Shown in pieces: positions 12,691 to 24,157 of a DNA stretch of 64,000 nt (its first letter is position 1; every line of letters starts with the position of its first letter). The notes under the pieces were generated by a model, which was not told the DNA's origin, did no database searches, and worked only from the letters and a program-made list of their open reading frames with translations. The DNA lies in assembly GCA_963920705.1 (NCBI GenBank), contig OY987236.1, forward strand, positions 10,464,190 through 10,528,189. The letters are read 5' to 3'. This DNA comes from Odiellus spinosus (lineage: Eukaryota; Arthropoda; Arachnida; Opiliones; Phalangiidae). The position numbers and the translations under genes were made by a program.

Positions 12691-14452
12691 TACCCGGATA
12701 TGTCTTATAATTAAATTAGTAGAAAAATTGATAAAAATAAATTTTAGCAAATTGAACTGCATTGTATGGGAAAAAACTAAATAAATACAAAATAAAGTAA
12801 TTAAAATTCAGAGTCAGTTTCGACGACAACTGGTACAAAATCCAATTAACCATCGTCACCTGATATTCCCTATTAAATTGACAGTTCGTGGTAATATAAA
12901 ACCTTAAAAAACTATATTCCTAGACATAAATATATAGAAACAATAAAATATATTGGCTTGCCCTGCCCCCTATTTATTTCAAAGTCTATATCTATAACCG
13001 AGTTTCGTCTCCGGAATATGATATTTTTATATTTCTCGAGGCGCGGATCGGTGAAGATCTCGAAGAAAAAAAAAAAAGAAAAAAAAAAAAGATATATATA
13101 AAAATGAGTTTTGAGATCCCGTCCCTTAGTCCCTATTCTCATCAACGCGAAGCAAGAGGATGGAGAGAGGAGAGAACGCGGAAAGATGTGGAAAAAAATC
13201 TAGCGTAAAACCCTACACTTTTCGTTCGAGAGAAGTATTGTAATGTAGTGAAAATGAACGCGGATTGATACCCAATCTTAATCTTCATAGAGAATAAACG
13301 TAAATGTTAAAAACTCTACACGAACGGAATGAATATCGCCGCCTTCCGATATAAAAAAAAAGGCTTGGGAAAAATTTGGGAAAATTGAGTTTAAGCTCCG
13401 AAGATGCTAGAAACGTCTAAGCCTTGGCTACCATACAACGCACTATAGTTTGAAAAACAAGGCGGGAATTTCTTCTCCCCTTTCTTTTACTACTTTAATT
13501 GCCTTCCTTCTCATTGTCTTTCTCCAAGAACAGTTTGCAATATAACAAAAGTTAAGATTTTATGAAAATTGGAGAATTAAAAAAAATATTGTTATTCAAC
13601 AAAATATTATTTGACAAAATTAGGCGACCTTATCACGTGCCAGAAGCCAATAGGTAGGCTTAGGCGAACGTAGTCATGACGTAGCATTTAAAAATTTATA
13701 AAATAGTGATTTTATTTTAATTATAATGAAATGTTGAAATAGAACGTTTATGCTCACTGCTCATAACAAACTATTAGAAAAATAAAACGATGGTATTTTA
13801 CACCAAATTAGGCCTGTGTAAAAATAATTATTAAAAACTAATTAAAACGATTAGTTTAATCGCTAACCATTCGAGTCATCATCAAGTCTAAACTCTAGTG
13901 TATCTACATTACACTAATTTATACAAACAAACACAGATGTATGTTTATTTGTAACGTCAACTTCCGAGAATATGCCAATTTCAAATATTTTTTTAAAAGG
14001 AGAAAACAACCTAACAAGTGATTTTTTTAATTTAAAATTTCGTTTAAATTGCAAATTATTCCACAAATTGAATGTATTTGTTGATATGGTTTCTTTAATT
14101 TAAATCAAGGGAGTGCTACCTTAAAACTTACTGCAAAATAAAATTGATTCTGAGTAAATTACATGAAGTCAACCGAAATTTTTATAACTAAGAAAGTTAT
14201 CGCTTAGTAATATGCAATATTAAATTCCATAGAACTAGAAATAGTACGTCTGCTCTATTATAAACTTCTACTTTTTCCGCTTGGCTTTCATTTCGATTCA
14301 GATTATTTTTATGAAACTTGAAATAATCATTTCTTACCTTATTATTGATAAAGTTATTTGTTTTTTTGGGTTTTTTTATTTTAGAGATTATAGGGGTTAA
14401 AATTAAATTTGAATATTTTTATTATTGGAGTGATATCCCTATATAGAAGGTT
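12691..14452. other. AT-rich non-coding DNA
   Basis: A fragment at 13615-13680 (GACCTTATCACGTGCCAGAA) belongs to the family G neighbourhood sequences. An A-rich purine tract lies at 13062-13091. No gene seen. Confidence 0.4.
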
Positions 14453-14607
14453 TGGGCCTAGGATTTCTTCTGCCTGTAACCTGCCTGTTTCACTGGAAGT
14501 GGGCTCACCTTCTGAGCTTCCCTTTTGGGTAGAAAGGCAATAGAAGGCCTGGAGGATGAGTTTGTTTCCAGTGTGACTGGCAGAAGTAATCTTAGGCCTT
14601 TAAGGAT
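14453..14607. repeat. Inverted-repeat segment with GC-rich middle
   Basis: GGGCCTAGGATTTCTTCTGC on the left pairs with GGCAGAAGTAATCTTAGGCC on the right. TTCACTGGAA and TTCCAGTG form an inner pair. The middle is far GC-richer than the flanks. It resembles a small foldback element or a transposon end, family unknown. Confidence 0.55.
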
Positions 14608-15833
14608 TTCCTATTTAATTCTATGATCTTCATGAAATTTATATTCTTTTTCGATTTGGTTTATCTTAAAGAAATTTTAAAGGGGTAATCCAAAAATGTT
14701 TTTTATCGAGTATCAGGGCGGGTAGATAAATGGTTTCGGGTACTCGCGGGTAATTAGTCGAATACCTGTCGGGAAGCGATACTGTAGAGAAAACTAAACC
14801 AGACCTTCAATATATACTAATTACTTTAGTAAATAAACAAATAAATATGAAGTAAATAATGGTTTAAATTTCAAAATTAAATTTGGCAAACTATAGTTTT
14901 AATTTTTGGTCCATCCCACAGCAAAATCCTCCACTTTCTCTCCCGTTTTCTAGTCGCGAATAACCCCACAACCAGTTTTAATTTGTCACGGGTAATGAAG
15001 CAGGAAAGATTTACAACCAGAGTAGTTTCGGGTAATTTGAAAAGCCGTTTACGGGTATAGGGTCGGGTACCCGAAAAAACTCACAATCGGGTACCCACAC
15101 ATCCCTAATACATATGTTTTTATCCGTATTAAAAACATAGTTGGGTTTAAAAAGCGCAAATAATAATTTTTTAATTAAAAACTCTAAATTAGCTAGAAAA
15201 TTAATTATACACTGGTTCAAGGTGAGTTGGCATATACCCCATTAGATAAACTCTTACGGTATATTAAGTTATTTAACAAAGTTTGCTCGCTGTCGAGTTT
15301 AATCTTAAAATCAAATATTTGATTTAAAAATTAAAAGAGAAATATTTTCGAGTTATATCAGAAAATTGTAAACTCGATTATGAAAGTAAACGAAACGTTA
15401 AGGGGGAAGTGAGAGGTTAATTCCAAAATCAGGGTGTTTTTGTGAACTTATTACAAAAAATCAAAAGCCCGCCAAAAATAAACGTTTTTCATTATTTAAA
15501 ACTAGCGAATTAGTTATTTAACAGTAATTCTTAACGTAAATTAAAATACTAATTTTTAAATGTAAAAGTGTGTTTTCAATCACCAAAAAAGCAAACATTT
15601 TCGTCATAATCATAACAAAAGATTAAATTTCTACAGTTACGACGAAAAAGTAACTTATCGCCCAAAAATCTTGATTGAAAACGGACCGTTAAGACTATTT
15701 TGGTTACTCAAATAGGACTGGTACGATTTCTATTCGTTTGAATTTTAATTGCGACGCGAATGACGTATGTATAACGAATGTTAATAATTAAAAGATGATA
15801 CAGGTTGAATTATTTTATAATTTAAATTGTCTT
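14608..15833. other. AT-rich non-coding DNA
   Basis: Short internal echoes of CGGGTAATTNG and CGGGTACCCG at 14715-15105 (GGGTACTCGCGGGTAATTAG; GGGTATAGGGTCGGGTACCC) suggest a degenerate repeat. Nothing coding seen. Confidence 0.4.
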
Positions 15834-16125
15834 TCGCAACCTAATGATTTCATATCGATTCCTTATCGTTTAAATATGCCTAATCCACCAATTAAAGTTT
15901 ACAAAAAACAAATATTAAACTAGAAATAAATTTAAAACTTACCCTGAAAAATAGGCTTAGCGTGATTCACGTAGATCCTGAATCGCCTCCGTGTAAGGTC
16001 TAGCGACCAATGAGCCAAGGCCCGTCGTTCACGCGAGATCTCCACGAGACTTACAATCGCGTTCTATTGGTCGCTAGACCTTATACGTGAGGAAATCAGG
16101 ATCTAAACGAATCCCGCTATATTGT
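15834..16125. mobile_element. Family B element, left arm plus palindromic core
   Basis: GATTCCTTATCGTTTAAATA, then TATTAAACTAGAAATAAATT and AATAGGCTTAGC form the family B left arm. The core is an inverted pair, AAGGTCTAGCGACCAATGAG against TATTGGTCGCTAGACCTTAT. The right arm is missing, and the tail (GTGAACGCTGCTTTA) resembles a family A end. Confidence 0.7.
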
Positions 16126-17014
16126 GAACGCTGCTTTAGTTGAAAACTAATTTATTTCTTTGGTTAAAGGTAGCACACTGCGCAAAACGTTGTATTTCGT
16201 GTTACCGTGTATACGGGTATGGTTGAAAATGAACTTACGGTAACCGAATAAATTAGATCATTATTCATCGGGGGGGAGGGGGGAAGGACGGGTCGAGCGG
16301 ATGGGGGGGTTAAGAGATCGTTGGGATGAGAAGAAGTGGGAGGAAGAGCAGACTGATAGAGCTAGGCTTCGCAAATAAACCGAAGATTTATTATTTTTGC
16401 TTGCTTTTGTTTTCTTGGCGGTTTAGATAAGAATAAGAGGTTGTTGCGGATGGGGTGAGGGTTTTAAGAGGCAAGCGAAGCTCCGGAGGCAACGGTATAC
16501 ACGGAATAAAAAATGCCAAAGGAAAATCGCCCGGATTCTTAAACACGACAGGGAGATTGTCTTAAAAAGAAAGGCGTTTTTCTAAAATATTTATTTTTTA
16601 AGAAAAGGAATGAAGCCGTAACGGCCAAAGGTCAACTTTCACAAAAGAATAAAGACCTTAAAGCTTTTCCTTCGGCTGTATTTATATTTTATTTTCTTCC
16701 ACCTTCAAATAACTTGGAATTTTGGAAAATGGGATTAAAAGCATGTGTATAAATTCGATAAGGTTAACTACAACAGACAACAAAATGCCAGCTTAAATAA
16801 AAGTGGCCTTATTTTCATTAAGAAACGATTTTAAGTTAATTAAGTATTAAATAAGGCTTTTAAATCATTAGGAAAACCCATTTCCCTGATATTTACATCT
16901 TTATCCATTAATATTTCCTGTTTTGAAAAATGAAGTAATTTGAAATACTATTGAAAATTCCAAAGATTTTTTGCCTGATATTACCAGGTTTTTCCATTAA
17001 TTTTTTCCATGATA
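16126..17014. other. Non-coding DNA with a G-rich tract (16270-16309)
   Basis: Four G-runs (7, 6, 3 and 7 long, starting at 16270, 16278, 16290 and 16303) within 40 bp could fold as a G-quadruplex. A loose inverted pair with CCGTGTATAC lies at 16205 and 16495. No gene seen. Confidence 0.45.
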
Positions 17015-17408
17015 GTTACGGCCATTTCAAGATAGCAAGATAGGGGTCATTTTTGGATTTTTGTTAGATTTCCATCAGTGGCAAAATAGTCTTTAAAAAG
17101 TGGCTCATGCTAATTTTATTATTTTAAATTAATCTGGGAAATACCTTCTTTCTAATGGTGCAATCGGTTTATGGCTAGGTGTTAAAATAAAAAAGTTACG
17201 GCCACTTCAAGATAGGGGTCATTTTTGGATTTTTGCTAGATTTCCATCAGTGGCGAAATAGTCTTTAACGAGTGGGCTCATGTTAATTTTATTATTTTAT
17301 ATTAATCTGGGAAATACCTTCTTTCTAATGGTGCAATCGGTTTATGCCTAGGTGTTAAAATAAAAAAGTTACGGCCATTTCAAGATAGGGGTCATTTTTG
17401 GATTTTTA
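17015..17408 (+). repeat. Satellite-like tandem repeat, 173-180-bp unit, 2.2 copies
   Basis: GTTACGGCCAYTTCAAGATA starts units at 17015, 17195 and 17368. Each contains TTTCCATCAGTGGCRAAATA and TTCTAATGGTGCAATCGGTT. The first unit is 7 bp longer through a small duplication (AGATAGCAAGATAG). Same family as 2575-2830, opposite strand. Confidence 0.88.
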
Positions 17409-17638
17409 CCCCGTCGCGGTCCAAAGAATGAAAGGCCGAAAAAATTTTCAAATTGCCCCGTCGCGGCCTAAAAAATAAAAGGTCGAAAAAATTTCAAATT
17501 GCCCCGTCGCGGCCCAAAAAATACTAGGTCGAAAAAATTTCAAATTGCCCCGTGGCGGCCCAAAAAATACAAGGTCAGAAAAATTTCAAATTGCCCCGTC
17601 GCGGCCCAAAAAAACAAGGTAGAAAAAAATTTCAAATT
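17409..17638 (+). repeat. 46-bp minisatellite, five copies
   Basis: Each unit begins CCCCGTCGCGGCCCAAAAAA and ends AAAATTTCAAATTG. It directly abuts the 173-180-bp array, so the two form one composite block. The CpG-rich head is unusual in this AT-rich setting. Confidence 0.93.
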
Positions 17639-18276
17639 GTGATTTTACGGGTGTGTTTTTTCAAAACAATATCCCTTGATATTGTCAGGATTTTTCATCG
17701 AATTATTCCCCACACTGATTACGTGAAGTAATTAAAATATTATTCTCTATGCAACAGTCTAATTATCGGGGGTTATAAGTAATAATAATAACCGATAAAA
17801 ATAATACTAGTATTCTTTTATAAGATCTTTCCTCAATTTATAACCCGGCGAATATATCTCTTAAGCTTTTAAATCTGAGAAAGATCTTAAATTTCTCAAT
17901 CACTGGATGAAACTCAAATAGAAAAGGTTATAGCTACCGGCACTAAAATCAAAAGAAACTGAAAATCAATACTGAATGGTGTCATATACGTTTCTTCCCC
18001 TCCAATCTGAGCTCGTTATGGTAAGGTTGAATGTACATCGTAAGAGAGCTATGTGGGTTTATAGCCTTTCAAACGTATATACGGAATTTCAATTCATTCC
18101 GAGATACCTAAATAGCTATATCATAAAAGGAGAATATATACCTTCCATAGAGAAAATTTAATTTAAATTAACCAACTTCAACGCCGTTCTTTTACACCTT
18201 TTCTGATTTCAATTACATAAATTAGATTTCTTAAAATGAGATTAATTTCTCATTGAACTATAATCAAATTTTTTCT
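17639..18276. other. AT-rich non-coding DNA
   Basis: A CCTTGATATTGTCAGGATTT near 17682 echoes sequence before the array (CCTGATATTACCAGGTTTTT, 16974). Nothing coding recognised. Confidence 0.45.
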
Positions 18277-18461
18277 ATAGCTAAGGTCACACTAGCATTT
18301 CTTAATCGATTTGAAATGGTAAAATCAAACCGATATTCAAATCGCTAGGAATCGTTTTAAGCGTCATGTGTTACCGCATTATCTTTATAAATCGATTTAT
18401 TGTAATTTCATCTATCGGTTGTTGAAACCGACTCGGTATGAAACTGGTTCCCGAAGCAGTT
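18277..18461 (+). mobile_element. Family A MITE, left two thirds
   Basis: Begins TAGCTAAGGTCACACTAGC and stops at GGTTCCCGAAGCAG, where a second family A copy begins (18462). Confidence 0.85.
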
Positions 18462-18539
18462 TAAGCTACGATCACACTAGCACTTCTTGATCGGTTTGAA
18501 ACGGAAAAATCAAACCGATATTGAAATCGCCAGGAATCG

Positions 18540-19321
18540 TTTAAAGGGAAAGGCAACCCAACTTTAAAAGTACTTCCATTGGAAAGAGCATGCTTAAAAA
18601 CCTACAAATCAAAACACATTATAGTGATTTAAGTCTTGGTTAATTTATAAATATCATTTTAAAACCGAAATTTACGTTCCTAGAAGAACGCCATATTTGC
18701 TTCCCGGCATTTCGAGTTTTAAAAATAAGGATCCGCTTCAATGATTGACCTTTAAGTCACCCAATAAAGATTCGCGAAACGAAGGCCATTCGAGTCGGCT
18801 GCAGTCGGATCGTCTGTTCGTAACTTCGTAAGAAGACCCGTAATTTTGTGATTTCTAACTTTCTACGAAAACATGCCTAATTGCGTAATTAATGAATGCA
18901 GTTTGGTTCTTACCTTCTAATTCTTCAAATCAACTTAAGACTCGGTTAATACCTAGTACTGACTACTACTAGCTCAGCTGGCCGACCGACCTTCGGGTTA
19001 GTGTTCGCCTATGTTTCGGCCCGGCATATCTTATTTGACTCTAAAGAAATTGAGCGCGCTTATACCCGCATCTATTTTCAGCTAGAGTCAAGTGACTTTA
19101 GGTGAGAAATAAACCAATCGGCGAAGCCGATCCTCAGCATGCATCGAAAGGGTATGAAAAAACTAAAATGGCGTTCACTAGAGATCACTTTTTGCTTATA
19201 ATAAACGTAAATATCTTAATATCTACTAACTATTAAATTTTTTGCGATATGATATTAGTCGTTTTAATATACGCTCTATCATTTAAGACACACTTTTTTT
19301 TATCCCGGTCTGTACCTTTAA
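18540..19321. mobile_element. Nested TTAA element (family N) with tRNA-like core
   Basis: A ~780-bp insert bounded by TTAA on both sides, which is the target sequence of the host family A copy. Left end AGGGAAAGGCAACCCAAC; right end, inverted, AGGTACAGACCGGGAT. About 150 bp in from each end a GAACGCCAT block faces its inverted partner, so the arms are long and degenerate. The left end resembles family B ends. TTAA duplication is typical of piggyBac, Kolobok and Sola3 types; no transposase frame is present. Confidence 0.75.
18963..19035 (+). other. tRNA-like sequence inside the nested element (relic or SINE head)
   Basis: TAGCTCAGCTGG (18970-18981) is a perfect tRNA A-box. GTTTCGGCCC starts 43 bases later and resembles a B-box with a changed A58. 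Arms do not pair well, so it is not a working tRNA gene. Confidence 0.3.
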
Positions 19322-19555
19322 GTGTCATGCGTTCACGAATTATCTTTATAAATCGATTTATTGTAGCTTCATCTCTATTGAAACTGGTCCCCGAAGCAGT
19401 TTAGAGAAATCGAATCAAATTGATTCGAGAGAAGACGGTTTTCTGTTCACACGACTCTAGCGAATCGATTTAAAACGGTTTAAATTGATTCCAAGGCCTA
19501 AAATGAACGCTGCTTATGAAAAAATAGAGTGAAAATAAAAATTATATATTTTTAT

Positions 19556-19787
19556 CGAGAAAACCGTGTTTTCTTGAATCGATTTGATCCGATTTCTCGA
19601 ATCTGCTTCGGGAACCAGTTTCATGCCGATTCGGTTTCAACAGCCGATAGATGACGCTACAATAAATCAATTTACAAAGAAAATGCGTAAAAACGTGACG
19701 CTTAAAACGATTCCTGGCGATTTGAATATCGGTTTGGTTTTACCGTTTCAAATCGATTAAGAAATGCTAGTGCGACCGTAGCTTAAA
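19556..19787 (-). mobile_element. Family A MITE, minus strand, right end missing
   Basis: Carries GCTTCGGGAACCAGTTTCAT, CGATTCGGTTTCAACAGCCG and ends GAAATGCTAGTGCGACCGTA plus GCTTA. It lies 40 bp from the previous copy in inverted orientation, making a family A cluster. Confidence 0.9.
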
Positions 19788-20469
19788 TGTTACATTAAAA
19801 TCGATTATTTTTGTGCTTTCGAGGGAAATTCTCCAATATGTATAAAAAATAATAGGAGGTATAATTTTATACAATGTTTCTACGTGGCACTAGATAAATA
19901 GGTCAAAATGTTTCAGTTAATCAAAATAATTCAAGGAAATACATTTTCCCCGTCTTTAAACCCCCCAAAAGAGCCTAAAATAACTAGATACAAGACAATA
20001 TACAGAGGATACATCTTTCAAAAAGGGCAAGGTAAAAAAATTGGAGCAAAACCCATCATCTTCTAGTATCCCCAATGAATAGAGATAAGCAAAATATTTT
20101 CCAATTTGCATATTCATTCCTCTTTTACAATATTAGATTATTTATTCATCGAAGGCTTAGTAGCAGCTTCAAATTGCAGATCTTTACTAGTTTGCAAACT
20201 GCTCTCGCAACAAAATACTTTTACAATCTTAAAAGGGGCATATTTCCATAGAAAAACATACTTTTCCAATGATAAAATAGGTCCTTTCCAAAATTGTAAC
20301 TTCTACCTTTGTTTTTCGACACTATATAATCTTTATTATCTTTACAACTTGGTTACTTGGTAATAAAGGAAGCCTATAGCTTTAGACGTGTGGTCAAATC
20401 AACGTATATTATTTTTTTCTAATAATATTAGAACCTTCCTTAAAATTTAAGTAAGAATGAATTTTATCA
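19788..20469. other. AT-rich non-coding DNA
   Basis: An 85-codon plus frame (20106-20363) has no recognisable product. Confidence 0.4.
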
Positions 20470-20605
20470 AAGTCACGAAATAGACTCGCTAAGCCTAAAT
20501 CCGTCGAAAAAAAAATTTTTGGAATGTAAAAATTCTCGATTAAAGTTAGTTGCTTAAAATTCCCATTAAATATCGTTTAAAAATAGCATGTGGACCAATT
20601 TAACA
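20470..20605 (+). repeat. Dispersed repeat C, copy 1
   Basis: GACTCGCTAAGCCTAAATCC, GTAAAAATTCT, TTAGTTGC, AAATATCGT and GTGGACCAATTTAA match 40608-40725 in order. Confidence 0.6.
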
Positions 20606-20795
20606 AGTGATTTTCATTCGATTCGTTATCGTTTAAAAAGTCCTAATCCAAAATTTACAAACAAATAAACTAGAAATAAATTTTAAACTAACCATCAAAT
20701 TAGGCTTAGGTGAATTCATGGTGATACCCTGAACTCCTGATAAGGACTAGCGACCAATGATCATGAAGATCCTGCGTTTGCTTAGAGCTTTACGT
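20606..20795 (+). mobile_element. Family B element, left arm only
   Basis: ACAAGTGATTTTCATTCGAT, CGTTATCGTTTAAA, AACTAGAAATAAATTTTAAA and TAAGGACTAGCGACCAATGA follow the family B left arm; the right arm is absent. Confidence 0.65.
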
Positions 20796-21529
20796 TAATG
20801 GAAAAGTTCATTTCTTTTCTGGAATTAATTATGACCTTTTGCTAAAGAACCTAAAATTTCATGGCTATTTTTGCAGAGGAGTCACGGAGTTGGTGACCAG
20901 TTTCCGTCTATTTACCCCAATTTTAAGAAACCTAATCGATCCGTTTTGAGGGGGGGGGGAGAAGAGAGAAGATTGGGCAATCGCCCACCACCGGCACACC
21001 CCAGTCTCCTTTCCACCACCCCTTTCGCCCACCGCGTTAATTATACGTATATAATTTCTTTTTCTTCTAGCTCGCTCCGAGGAGTTTGTTAAAGTCTCTT
21101 TTCTCTCCTTTTTTAGTTTTCTTTCTCTTATAAACGAATCCCGCTCAACAGTGGTTTAAAGAACTACTTTTTCCCTTACGAGATTGAATATTATATATTA
21201 ATCCGCCATAGTTTTGACAAAGGGTATACCTTTTTGATGAAAAAAGTATTGTCTCTTAGTTGTACGCTACAGTGTGGGATGAGGGTAAATTGGTAATAAA
21301 ATCGTCCTAGTTCTTAACGATGTTTCTGTTTTCTTCAGGGGTTTGAGCAAACTATCCCCGCCCACCCTACGGAATCAACTAAACGCCAGTCTTATAAATG
21401 GATGGTAAAAAGATAAATCCGGCAATTTTAACTCAATTTCATTTAAGTTTTCATTAAACAGGATTAAATGAGTTTTCCATATTTAATTTAAACTATTTTT
21501 AAAGAGATAATGAAGCATTTCCTGACATT
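20796..21529. other. Non-coding DNA with a GC-rich stretch (20940-21020)
   Basis: G-run of ten near 20949 and GGGCAATCGCCCACC. The latter word also occurs near 48615 on the other strand (GGGCGATTGCCCC). No gene recognised. Confidence 0.4.
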
Positions 21530-22190
21530 CATATGGTGAATTTTGAAATCACTGCCCTTTTCTTGACTTTCTGAACCAATTATCAAATTTCCTGACTTTT
21601 CACAGACCCTTTGAACTAATTATCAAATTCTGACTTTTCCCTGACCCTTTGAACCAATTATAAAATTCCCTGACTTATCCCTGATCTTTCAAACCAATTA
21701 TCAAATTCTGAATTTTCCCTGACCTTTCGAAAAAAGTATCACATTCTATGACCTTCTGAACCAACTATCAAATTCTGACTTTTCCCTGACCTTTTGAACT
21801 AATTATCAAAGTCTCCGAGCTTTGAACCAATTATCAAATTCTCTAACCTTCTGAACCAATTATCAAACTCTAACCTTCTGAACCAATTATCAAACTCTAA
21901 CCTTCTGAACCAATTATCAAATTTTGACCTTCTGAACCAATTATAAATCCTCTGAACTTCTGAACCAATTATAAATCCTCTGAACTTCTGAACCAATTAT
22001 AAATCCTCTGAACTTCTGAACCAATTATAAATTTCCTGACTTATTCTTGACCTTCTAACATAAATTATGAAACTCCTTGTCTTTTAAACCTTATTTCTGA
22101 ACCAAAATCTCTTAAACTCCCCGAAATTTCCTCGCTTAAAAGTTATAACTAAATTATCCAATTTCTTAAGTTCTTCCTGACCTTCTGGTA
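21530..22190. repeat. Minisatellite, 25-33-bp units, about 18 copies
   Basis: Unit variants CTTCTGAACCAATTATCAAA plus CTCTAAC and TTCCCTGACCTTTTGAACCA plus ATTATCAAATTC. A homogeneous block (21850-22030) has TAAATCCTCTGAACTTCTGA units. The minus-strand frame over it (21799-21996) is a by-product of the repeat. Confidence 0.9.
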
Positions 22191-22665
22191 TAGTTATTAA
22201 ATTCAATAACTATTACATAGAATTGTATCTATTGTTTTTTTATATTTATAAACCTATTGATATAAGCAATTGATGGAATAAGAATAAATAGATAAATAGA
22301 TTAGAGTAGTTTCACGTAGTTTCACTTTCCCTTTAACGAGAAAGCTAGCGTAAAAATCCCTTGGATTGCTTCTTATCTGAATCTCGAGGCAAAAGGGCCC
22401 TTGTATTGGTGGAGTAAGGGGGTGTGTGTGTTGCTATAATACGGCAAAAGCCGGAATAAAAGGGGCCGGAGATCACCCACGGGATTTAAAAAGCCCAAAA
22501 ACCCGTTATCGCGTAAAAATCGCGCTTTCTAGCCCTTCCTTCTTTCACTTTTTCTCTTATTTCCTTCCTATAGCTCTTTAGCTCTTTGCTCTCTTTCTTT
22601 TAGTTTCTTAAAGGCGCGTTCAGACTGTACGACTTGTTAATCTTTTGTGTTATATCATCTGTTGT
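22191..22665. other. Non-coding DNA
   Basis: A fragment TTTCACTTTCCCTTTAACGA with AAAGCTAGCG (22321-22350) has a relative at 25558-25595. No gene seen. Confidence 0.4.
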
Positions 22666-23037
22666 TTAAAGGGAAAATGAAACCTAACATTATCGTTTAA
22701 GTAGGCCTAATCCAGCAGTAAAACGTTTTTACAAACAGATATTAAACTAGAAACAATTTTAAAAATTACTCGGAAAATAGGCTTAGCTGGATTCATGGAG
22801 ATTCTGAATTTCTTCGTATTAAAGGGTCATCAACCAATGAGCAAAGGTCCGTCGTGAAGGCTGCAGGACAGACCCAATAACATTAGATTAGTTGCTGAAC
22901 CATCAATGCGAAGAAATTCAGGATCTCCGTGAATCCAGCTAAGCCTATTTTCCCAGGTATGTTTTAAATTTATTTTATGTTTAATATTTGTTTGTAAATT
23001 GTTTTAGTTGTGGATTAGGCCTATTTAAACGAAAGGG
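22666..23037. mobile_element. Family B element, both arms
   Basis: TTAAAGGGAAAATGAAACCT opens the left arm at TTAA 22666-22669. Arms face each other via GGATTCATGGAGATTCTGAA and TTCAGGATCTCCGTGAATCC, with AATAGGCTTAGC and GCTAAGCCTATT. The far right end has decayed, so no second TTAA is visible. Confidence 0.82.
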
Positions 23038-23964
23038 TAGAAAACGAGTTTTAATGATTTTAAAATTATTTTGCAGATTTTTTAAGTTTGTGATATTTAT
23101 CGCTCTACAACATTAAATATCTCAGGTTTACACATCCCGAAATTATTCTCATGATTTCAGTTCGTTTAGTTTCTTATAAGTAACTACCTCATTTAAAGTC
23201 TTTTATTATTACCTGCCTTTCCCTTTATTATCTCCAAATCAATGGACACAAGCCTGAAGCAACGCGAACAAGTCAAAAGGACAGAAAAAGTACAATAAAA
23301 GAACATATCCTTCAAGTTGTTGAGATTTATTTTTCGAAAAGGTTATCTAGAGCGTTAAGCCCTCGTGATACTTAGCTTAGGTTTTTACTTGATCCTTTTT
23401 GTCGGTACTTAAGCCTGTTTCCTTTGGGCACTTAATCTAATTTCGGGTCTTTTATTTGAAAAGTTTAAATTATTTCATTTCATATAACGGTATATTCACT
23501 TTTAAACTTTTAAGTTACATGAAATCAAAACGATAGAGAATATATCCCACTAGTATTTTAAATTAAAATACAATTTAATAAGTGGTAATTAAATTGAGTA
23601 ATTTTAGATATTTGAAGTATATTTTATTTTTACGTGGTAAATTACCAGGGTAATTGTAATTAACGGCTTGCTCCAGTAAAATTACCAAAATACATTTTGA
23701 GTTAAAAGTGAACCAATTACTAAAAGAGGTCAAAGTTTAACGTTTTAATTCGTCTACAAGTCTACTTTCAATAGTTATTCTGTTCTACGCAAATAGTATA
23801 TACTGTATTGTTTTTATTTAAACTTTTCGCGATGATAGGCTAAGAATATCTTTGCTCTCATCAGATTATTAAGCTACGTTTTCACGAGCGTGATATTTGA
23901 AGCGATTTATTTTTGCGATAGCACGATTTTTTGTCATTTTTCTCCAAATAGTTATTTTTCCTCG
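23038..23964. other. AT-rich non-coding DNA
   Basis: AAGCTACGTTTTCACGAGCG at 23873 resembles the start of a family A/K end. No gene seen. Confidence 0.4.
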
Positions 23965-24157
23965 CCAATCGCGTGGCCCGCCTAAATTCCGTCCCTCTCT
24001 CCCGACTCAAAATTTCGAGGAAGAGTCCAAGTTACTAGACAGCGGTGATGACTTTTTTGTCTATTTTAAGTGATGGGCTAGTACGTTTACCTGACCCTTT
24101 GCTGATAGTAATAAGCTACGGGGCGTTGTTTACTTTTATAGAATAATGTGATGGACT
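23965..24157 (-). mobile_element. Family E element, one arm
   Basis: GGCCCGCCTAAATT, CTCTCCCGACTCAAAAT, GTGATGACTTTTTTG, AAGTGATGGGCTAGTACGTT and GCTACGGGGCGTTGTTTACT match, on the other strand, copies at 35741, 60242 and 62238. Confidence 0.75.

Larger units (their letters stand above)
18462..19516 (+). mobile_element. Family A MITE split by a nested element
   Basis: TAAGCTACGATCACACTAGC opens the copy, which breaks off at GGAATCGTTTAA (about 18543) and resumes at TTAAGTGTCATGCG (about 19318), ending at CCTAAAATGAACGCTGCTTA. Without the insert the sequence matches other family A copies across a single TTAA. Confidence 0.88.

Noticed and set aside
21799-21996. Repetitive minus frame (FDNWFRRLE units)
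   Set aside because: A direct translation of the minisatellite; unit length is not always a multiple of three.
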